DNA of 64,000 bases from Pisaster brevispinus (lineage: Eukaryota; Echinodermata; Asteroidea; Forcipulatida; Asteriidae), in assembly GCA_023634235.1 (NCBI GenBank), contig JAMKCF010000057.1, forward strand, positions 186,001-250,000, written 5' to 3'. Positions 56,875-64,000 of this stretch are shown here, in pieces (position 1 is the first letter of the stretch; the number at the start of each line of letters is the position of its first letter). A program made the position numbers and the translations under genes. The notes under the pieces were generated by a model. It did not search any database. It saw only the letters and a list, made by a program, of their open reading frames with translations, and was not told where the DNA came from.

Positions 56875-59800
56875 GATGTTAGGCCTACCCCTAAGAAAAA
56901 TTGAAAAAAAAACAAAAAAAAAAACCCAGAAGCAAGGTCGTGCCGGCAGGGGTCATGGCCCAAAATAAAAGTGCGGTGAATTTGGGAATAACTCCCGATC
57001 TAGGAGGGCTAGAGGGATGATTTTTTGGCCTGACTCTGCCTTAGGTATCCCTGCATCCGAAAATTAGACTTTTACGGCCGTTGCAGGCAGGCTTCACACC
57101 GGAAAAGACCAGCAAGCGGGGACACTCCGAAAGCCCCCCAAAACATCAACTTGATTTTGCTGTAAAAAGACACAAATACAAAATAAGGAGGGTCACATCA
57201 CCCCCAGGGCAATATCGAATCTGCACAATTTTAGTACCACTGTAAAGCCCGTTTCAAGGGCTCCCTCTCCCGTGAGTTTGGGGTCGCTGACGATTCTGTA
57301 GGCGAGGCGAGCGGCCTGGATGTTAGGCCCACCCCTTATAGAAATAGGAAAACAAAAACCAGGGGTAATGGCCCAAAATAAAAGTGCGGTGATTTTGGGA
57401 ATAAGTCCCGATCTAGGAGGGCTAGAGAGATGATTTTTTTACCTGACTCTGCCTTAGGTATCCCTGCATCCGAAAATTAGACTTTTACGTCCGTTGCGGG
57501 CAGGCTTCACACCGGAAAAGACCAGCAAGCGGGGACACTCCGAAAGCCCCCCAAAACATCAACTTGATTTTGCTGTAAAAAGACACAAATACAAAATAAG
57601 GAGGGTCTCATCACCCCCAGGGCAATATCGAATCTGCACAATTTTAGTACCACTGTAAAGCCCGTTTCAAGGGCTCCCTCTCCCGTGAGTTTGGGGTCGC
57701 TGACGATTCTGTAGGCGAGGCGAGCGGCCTGGATGTTAGGCCTAACCCTAAGAAAAATTGAAAAAAAAAAAAAAAAAAAAAAAACAGAAGCAAGGTCGTG
57801 CCGGCAGGGGTCATGGCCCAAAATAAAAGTGCGTTGAATTTGGGAATAACTCCCGATCTAGGAGGGCTAGAGGGATGATTTTTTTGGCCTGACTCTGCCT
57901 TAGGTATCCCTGCATCCAAAAATTAGACTTTTACGGCCGTTGCGGGCAGGCTTCACACCGGAAAAGACCAGCAAGCGGGGACACTCCGAAAGCCCCCCAA
58001 AACATCAACTTGATTTTGCTGTAAAAAGACACAAATACAAAATAAGGAGGGTCACATCACCCCCAGGGCAATATCGAATCTGCACAATTTTAGTACCACT
58101 GTAAAGCCCGTTTCAAGGGCTCCCTCTCCCGTGAGTTCGGGGTCGCTGACGATTCTGTAGGCGAGGCGAGCGGCCTGGATGTTAGGCCCACCCCTTAGAG
58201 AAATAGGAAAACAAAAACCAGGGGTAATGGCCCAAAATAAAAGTGCGGTGATTTTGGGAATAAGTCCCGATCTAGGAGGGCTAGAGAGATGATTTTTTTA
58301 CCTGACTCTGCCTTAGGTATCCCTACATCCGAAAATTAGACTTTTACGGCCGTTGCGGGCAGGCTTCACACCGGAAAAGACCAGCAAGTGGGGACACTCC
58401 GAAAGCCCCCCAAAACATCAACATGATTTTGCTGTAAAAAGACACAAATACAAAATAAGGAGGGTCACATCACCCCCAGGGCAATATCAAATCTGCACAA
58501 TTTTGATACCATTGTAAAGCCCGTTTCAAGGGCTCCCTCTCCCGTGAGTTTGGGGTCGCTGACGATTCTGTAGGCGAGGCGAGCGGCCTGGATGTTAGGC
58601 CTACCCCTAAGAAAAATTGAAAAAAAAAAAAAAAAAAAACCCAGAAGCAAGGTCGTGCCGGCAGGGGTCATGGCCCAAAATAAAAGTGCAGTGAATTTGG
58701 GGATAACTCCCGATCTAGGAGGGCTAGAGGAATGATTTTTTGGCCTGACTCTGCCTTAGGTATCCCTGCATCCGAAAATTAGACTTTTACGGCCGTTGCG
58801 GGCAGGCTTCACACCGGAAAAGACCAGCAAGCGGGGACACTCCGAAAGCCCCGCAAAACATCAACGTGATTTTGCTGTAAAAAGACACAAATACAAAATA
58901 AGGAGGGTCACATCACCCCCAGGGCAATATCGAATCTGCACAATTTTAGTACCACTGTAAAGCCCGTTTCAAGGGCTCCCTCTCCCGTGAGTTTGGGGTT
59001 GCTGACGATTCTTTAGGCGAGGCGAGCGGCCTGGATGTTAGGCCCACCCCTTAGAGAAATAGGAAAACAAAAACCAGGGGTAATGGCCCAAAATAAAAGT
59101 GCGGTGATTTTGGGAATAAGTCCCGATCTAGGAGGGCTAGAGAGATGATTGGTTTACCTGACTCTGCCTTAGGTATCCCTGCATCCGAAAATTAGACTTT
59201 TACGGCCGTTGCGGGCAGGCTTCACACCGGAAAAGACCAGCAAGCGGGGACATTCCGAAAGCCCCCCAAAACATCAACTTGATTTTGCTGTAAAAAGACA
59301 CAAATACAAAATAAGGAGGGTCACATCACCCCCAGGGCAATATCGAATCTGCACAATTTTAGTACCACTGTAAAGCCCGTTTCAAGGGCTCCCTCTCCCG
59401 TGAGTTTGGGGTCGCTGACGATTCTGTAGGCGAGGCGAGCGGCCTGGATGTTAGGCCTACCCCTAAGAAAAATTGAAAAAAAAAAAAAAAAAAAAAAAAA
59501 ACAGAAGCAAGGTCGTGCCGGCAGGGGTCATGGCCCAAAATAAAAGTGCAGTGAATTTGGGGATAACTCCCGATCTAGGAGGGCTAGAGGAATGATTTTT
59601 TGGCCTGACTCTGCCTTAGGTATCCCTGCATCCGAAAATTAGACTTTTACGGCCGTTGCGGGCAGGCTTCACACCGGAAAAGACCAGCAAGCGGGGACGC
59701 TCCGAAAGCACCGCAAAACATCAACGTGATTTTGCTGTAAAAAGACACAAATACAAAATAAGGAGGGTCACATCACCCCCAGGGCAATATCGAATCTGCA

Positions 59801-60306
59801 CAATTTTAGTACCACTGTAAAGCCCGTTTCAAGGGCTCCCTCTCCCGTGAGTTTGGGGTTGCTGACGATTCTGTAGGCGAGGCGAGCGGCCTGGATGTTA
59901 GGCCCACCCCTTAGAGAAATAGGAAAACAAAAACCAGGGGTAATGGCCCAAAATAAAAGAGCGGTGATTTTGGGAATAAGTCCCGATTTAGGAGGGCTAG
60001 AGAGATGATTTTTTTACCTGACTCTGCCTTAGGTATCCCTGCATCCGAAAATTAGACTTTTACGGCCGTTGCGGGCAGGCTTCACACCGGAAAAGACCAG
60101 CAAGCGGGGACACTCCGAAAGCCCCCCAAAACATCAACTTGATTTTGCTGTAAAAAGACACAAATACAAAATAAGGAGGGTCACATCACCCCCAGGGCAA
60201 TATCGAATCTGCACAATTTTAGTACCACTGTAAAGCCCGTTTCAAGGGCTCCCTCTCCCGTGAGTTTGGGGTCGCTGACGATTCTGTAGACGAAGCGAGC
60301 GGTCTG
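56875..60306. repeat. Four regular L-S dimers
   Basis: Starts are L 56875, S 57319, L 57732, S 58178, L 58591, S 59034, L 59447 and S 59894; mean dimer length 858. The L monomers at 58591 and 59447 share GTGCAGTGAATTTGGGG and GAGGAATGATT, marking a recent dimer-scale copy. Tracts differ in length, between about 18 and 30 A. Confidence 0.92.
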
Positions 60307-61578
60307 GATGTTAGGCCTACCCCTAAGAAAAATTGAAAAAAAAAAAAAAAAAAAAAAAAACAGAAGCAAGGTCGTGCCGGCAGGGGTCATGGCCCAAAAT
60401 AAAAGTGCGGTGAATTTGGGAATAACTCCCGATCTAGGAGGGCTAGAGGGATGATTTTTTGGCCTGACTCTGCCTTAGGTATCCCTGCATCCGAAAATTA
60501 GACTTTTACGGCCGTTGCGGGCAGGCTTCACACCGGAAAAGACCAGCAAGCGGGGACACTCCGAAAGCCCCGCAAAACATCAACGTGATTTTGCTGTAAA
60601 AAGACACAAATACAAAATAAGGAGGGTCACATCACCCCCAGGGCAATATCGAATCTGCACAATTTTAGTACCACTGTAAAGCCCATTTCAAGGGCTCCCT
60701 CTCCCGTGAGTTTGGGGTCGCTGACGATTCTGTAGGCGAGGCGAGCGGCCTGGATGTTAGGCCCACCCCTTAGAGAAATAGGAAAACAAAAACCAGGGGT
60801 AATGGCCCAAAATAAAAGTGCGGTGAATTTGGGAATAACTCCCGATCTAGGAGGGCTAGACGGATGATTTTTAAGCCTGACTCTGCCTTAGGTATCCCTG
60901 CATCCGAAAATTAGACTTTTACGGCCGTTGCGGGCAGGCTTCACACCGGAAGAGACCAGCAAGCGGGGACACTCCGAAAGCACCGCAAAACATCAACGTG
61001 ATTTTGCTGTAAAAAGACACAAATACAAAATAAGGAGGGTCACATCACCCCCAGGGCAATATCGAATCTGCACAATTTTAGTACCACTGTAAAGCCCGTT
61101 TCAAGGGCTCCCTCTCCCGTGAGTTTGGGGTTGCTGACGATTCTGTAGGCGAGGCGAGCGGCCTGGATGTTAGGCCCACCCCTTAGAGAAATAGGAAAAC
61201 AAAAACCAGGGGTAATGGCCCAAAATAAAAGAGCGGTGATTTTGGGAATAAGTCCCGATTTAGGAGGGCTAGAAAGATGATTTTTTTACCTGACTCTGCC
61301 TTAGGTATCCTTGCATCCGAAAATTAGACTTTTACGGCCGTTGCGGGCAGGCTTCACACCGGAAAAGACCAGCAAGCGGGGACACTCCGAAAGCCCCCCA
61401 AAACATCAACTTGATTTTGCTGTAAAAAGACACAAATACAAAATAAGGAGGGTCACATCACCCCCAGGGCAATATCGAATCTGCACAATTTTAGTACCAC
61501 TGTAAAGCCCGTTTCAAGGGCTCCCTCTCCCGTGAGTTTGGGGTCGCTGACGATTCTGTAGACGAAGCGAGCGGTCTG

Positions 61579-62024
61579 GATGTTAGGCCTACCCCTAAGA
61601 AAAATTGAAAAAAAAAAAAAAAAAAAAAAAAACAGAAGCAAGGTCGTGCCGGCAGGGGTCATGGCCCAAAATAAAAGTGCGGTGAATTTGGGAATAACTC
61701 CCGATCTAGGAGGGCTAGAGGGATGATTTTTTGGCCTGACTCTGCCTTAGGTATCCCTGCATCCGAAAATTAGACTTTTACGGCCGTTGCGGGCAGGCTT
61801 CACACCGGAAAAGACCAGCAAGCGGGGACACTCCGAAAGCCCCGCAAAACATCAACGTGATTTTGCTGTAAAAAGACACAAATACAAAATAAGGAGGGTC
61901 ACATCACCCCCAGGGCAATATCGAATCTGCACAATTTTAGTACCACTGTAAAGCCCATTTCAAGGGCTCCCTCTCCCGTGAGTTTGGGGTCGCTGACGAT
62001 TCTGTAGGCGAGGCGAGCGGCCTG
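61579..62024. repeat. Reference long (L) monomer, 446 bases
   Basis: A near-consensus L copy. Order: GATGTTAGGCCTACCCCTAAG, AAAATTG, a pure A-tract, CAG, the 20-base block AAGCAAGG to CCGGCAG, GGGTCATGGCCC, AAAATAAAAGTGCGG, then the L-type body with GTGAATTTGGG, AATAACTCC, AGGGATGATTTTTTGGCC, CCCCGC and AACGTGAT. Its only clear departure in the common part is GCCCATTTC for GCCCGTTTC. Length variation among L copies resides almost entirely in the A-tract, which may be pure or broken by C or G. Confidence 0.9.
61822..61845. other. GCGGGG/CCCCGC inverted repeat (L-body hairpin), reference copy
   Basis: GCGGGG and CCCCGC are perfect six-base complements separated by ACACTCCGAAAG. The pairing is present in most L bodies. 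In S bodies the right arm is CCCCCC, leaving only four pairs. No function is known to me; the pairing potential is seen, the folding is inferred. Confidence 0.75.
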
Positions 62025-62437
62025 GATGTTAGGCCCACCCCTTAGAGAAATAGGAAAACAAAAACCAGGGGTAATGGCCCAAAATAAAAGTGCGGTGAAT
62101 TTGGGAATAACTCCCGATCTAGGAGGGCTAGACGGATGATTTTTAAGCCTGACTCTGCCTTAGGTATCCCTGCATCCGAAAATTAGACTTTTACGGCCGT
62201 TGCGGGCAGGCTTCACACCGGAAGAGACCAGCAAGCGGGGACACTCCGAAAGCCCCGCAAAACATCAACGTGATTTTGCTGTAAAAAGACACAAATACAA
62301 AATAAGGAGGGTCACATCACCCCCAGGGCAATATCGAATCTGCACAATTTTAGTACCACTGTAAAGCCCGTTTCAAGGGCTCCCTCTCCCGTGAGTTTGG
62401 GGTCGCTGACGATTCTGTAAGCGAGGCGAGCGGCCTG

Positions 62438-64000
62438 GATGTTAGGCCTACCCCTAAGAAAAATTGAAAAAAAAAAAAAAAAAAAAAAAACAGAAGCAAG
62501 GTCGTGCCGGCAGGGGTCATGGCCCAAAATAAAAGTGCGGTGAATTTGGGAATAACTCCCGATCTAGGAGGGCTAGAGGGATGATTTTTTGGCCTGACTC
62601 TGCCTTAGGTATCCCTGCATCCGAAAATTATACTTTTACGGCCGTTGCGGGGAGGCTTCACACCGGAAAAGACCAGCAAGCGGGGACACTCCGAAAGCCC
62701 CGCAAAACATCAACGTGATTTTGCTGTAAAAAGACACAAATACAAAATAAGGAGGGTCACATCACCCCCAGGGCAATATCGAATCTGCACAATTTTAGTA
62801 CCACTGTAAAGCCCGTTTCAAGGGCTCTCTCTCCCGTGAGTTTGGGGTCGCTGACGATTCTGTAGGCGAGGCGAGCGGCCTGGATGTTAGGCCCACCCCT
62901 TAGAGAAATAGGAAAACAAAAACCAGGGGTAATGGCCCAAAATAAAAGTGCTTTGATTTTGGGAATAAGTCCCGATCTAGGAGGGCTAGAGAGATGATTT
63001 TTTTACCTGACTCTGCCTTAGGTATCCCTGCATCCGAAAATTAGACTTTTACGGCCGTTGCGGGCAGGCTTCACACCGGAAAAGACCAGCAAGCGGGGAC
63101 ACTCCGAAAGCCCCCCAAAACATCAACTTGATTTTGCTGTAAAAAGACACAAATACAAAATAAGGAGGGTCACATCACCCCCAGGGCAATATCGAATCTG
63201 CACAATTTTAGTACCACTGTAAAGCCCGTTTCAAGGGCTCCCTCTCCCGTGAGTTTGGGGTCGCTGACGATTCTGTAGGCGAGGCGAGCAGCCTGGATGT
63301 TAGGCCTACCCCTAAGAAAAAATGAAAAAAAAAAAAAAAAAAAAAAAAAAACCCAGAAGAAAGGTCGTGCCGGCAGGGGTCATGGCCCAAAATAAAAGTG
63401 GGGTGAATTTGGGAATAACTCCCGATCTAGGAGGGCTAGAGGGATGATTTTTTGGCCTGACTCTGCCTTAGGTATCCCTGCATCCGAAAATTATACTTTT
63501 ACGGCCGTTGCGGGCAGGCTTCACACCGGAAAAGACCAGCAAGCGGGGACACTCCGAAAGCCCCGCAAAACATCAACGTGATTTTGCTGTAAAAAGACAC
63601 AAATACAAAATAAGGAGGAACACATCACCCCAGGGCAATATCGAATCTGCACAATTTTAGTACCACTGTAAAGCCCGTTTCAAGGGCTCCCTCTCCCGTG
63701 AGTTTGGGGTCGCTGACGATTCTGTAGGCGAGGCGTGCGGCCTGGATGTTAGGCCTTCCCCTAAGAAAAATTGAAAAAAAAACAAAAAAAACAAAACCCA
63801 GAAGCAAGGTCGTGCCGGCAGGGGTCATGGCCCAAAATAAAAGTGCGGTGAATTTGGGAATAAGTCCCGATCTAGGAGGGCTAGAGAGATGATTTTTTGG
63901 CCTGACTCTGCCTTAGGTATCCCTGCATCCGAAAATTAGACTTTTACGGCCGTTGCGGGTAGGCTTCACACCGGAAAAGACCAGCAAGCGGGGACACTCC
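62438..64000. repeat. Satellite block to the right edge, ending in a partial L
   Basis: Starts are L 62438, S 62883, L 63296 and L 63745. The last is cut by the window edge after 256 bases, inside GGGGACACTCC. It has GGCGTGCGG and GGCCTTCCCC, a C-interrupted tract and a mixed body (GTGAATTTGGG with AAGTCC and AGAGATGATTTTTTGGCC). The array continues past the right edge. Confidence 0.92.

Larger units (their letters stand above)
60307..62437. repeat. L-S-S trimer duplicated at 1,272 bases, with chimeric S monomers
   Basis: Starts are L 60307, S 60753, S 61166, L 61579 and S 62025. Units of about 59,703-60,974 and 60,975-62,246 match at an offset of 1,272 bases. Shared markers are AAAGCACCGC (59705/60977), AAAAGAGCGGTG, CCCGATTTAGG, GTAGACGAAGCGAGCGGTCTG (60286/61558, inexact end), GCCCATTTC, CTAGACGGATG and GGAAGAGACC. 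The S monomers at 60753 and 62025 have an S spacer but an L-type body (GTGAATTTGGG, AACTCC, CCGCAAAACATCAACGTG), the reverse of the chimera at 45812. Confidence 0.88.
1..64000. repeat. Satellite DNA array of two alternating monomer classes
   Basis: Every part of the window is a copy of one repeat. Counting the word GATGTTAGG and its close variants gives 148 monomer starts with mean spacing near 432 bases. Long (L) monomers run 442-453 bases and short (S) monomers 412-414, apart from a few rearranged copies. All copies lie in the same orientation and no unique sequence interrupts them. The shared body reads in order: AAAATAAAAGTGCGG, a TCCCGATCTAGGAGGGCTAG segment, TATCCCTGCATCCGAAAATT, ACGGCCGTTGCGGGCAGGC, a GCGGGG stem arm, GACACAAATACAAAATAAGG, CAATATCGAATCTGCACAA, AGCCCGTTTCAAGGGCT and TTTGGGGTCGCTGACGATTC. 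Satellite arrays of this kind are known from eukaryotic heterochromatin; chromosomal position and species are not visible here. Tandem arrangement is seen directly; recurrent unequal exchange and gene conversion are inferred. Confidence 0.97.

Noticed and set aside
1..64000. CRISPR array
   Set aside because: Units of 413-445 bases repeat over their full length with no unique spacers and no cas genes.
1..64000. CENP-B box (TTCG, four bases, A, two bases, CGGG) marking a centromere
   Set aside because: I looked for the core spacing on both strands of the consensus and did not find it. Its absence does not exclude a centromere.
1..64000. Ribosomal intergenic spacer or histone or snRNA gene repeat
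   Set aside because: No rRNA, 5S, tRNA, snRNA or histone sequence is recognisable in any monomer.
1..64000. Telomeric or simple-repeat tracts, transposon ends, or inserted mobile elements
   Set aside because: No TTAGG or TTAGGG arrays, terminal inverted repeats, LTRs or reverse-transcriptase-like frames were seen; TTAGG occurs only as single words within monomers.

Overview
The whole 64 kb window is one uninterrupted tandem-repeat (satellite DNA) array. I found no unique sequence, protein-coding gene, rRNA or tRNA gene, CRISPR array or recognisable transposon in it. An array of this size, with recent multi-monomer duplications and homopolymer runs up to 32 bases, points to eukaryotic heterochromatin (centromeric, pericentromeric, subtelomeric, or a sex or B chromosome). 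The species cannot be read from the sequence. One 14-base motif resembles, from memory only, repeats I associate with arthropod genomes, and that is a weak hint.

The repeat exists in two length classes. I start each monomer at the word GATGTTAGG and count 148 starts: about 75 L (long) and 73 S (short). L monomers are about 442-453 bases and carry an adenine-rich tract (pure or broken by C or G) followed by a 20-base block beginning AAGCAAGG. S monomers are almost always 412-414 bases; they lack that block and have a short A-rich spacer instead. Both share the same roughly 370-base body, with linked diagnostic differences. The commonest order is L-S, giving a dimer of about 858 bases.

Layout: 1-159 partial monomer; 160-9252 mostly L-S with two S-S steps; 9253-10905 four S in a row; 10906-13200 mixed, L-rich; 13201-17198 L-S, mostly an 1,861-base tandem duplication; 17199-25044 six L-L-S trimers of about 1,308 bases; 25045-26838 four L in a row; 26839-29873 mixed; 29874-39790 a twelve-monomer (about 5,165-base) block present twice; 39791-45811 seven regular L-S dimers; 45812-46260 a chimera; 46261-54697 three copies of a seven-monomer block, the middle one short by one monomer; 54698-56874 a rearranged patch; 56875-60306 four L-S dimers; 60307-62437 a trimer duplicated at 1,272 bases; 62438-64000 L-S-L and a partial L.

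Nothing here works together as genes. The interest lies in the array as a record of its own evolution: nested duplications of 2, 3, 4, 5, 6, 7 and 12 monomers, out-of-register breakpoints with short microhomology, L/S chimeras, and a structural switch between the two classes. Short open frames recur on both strands because the repeat recurs; their reading frame changes with A-tract length, so I treat them as non-coding.
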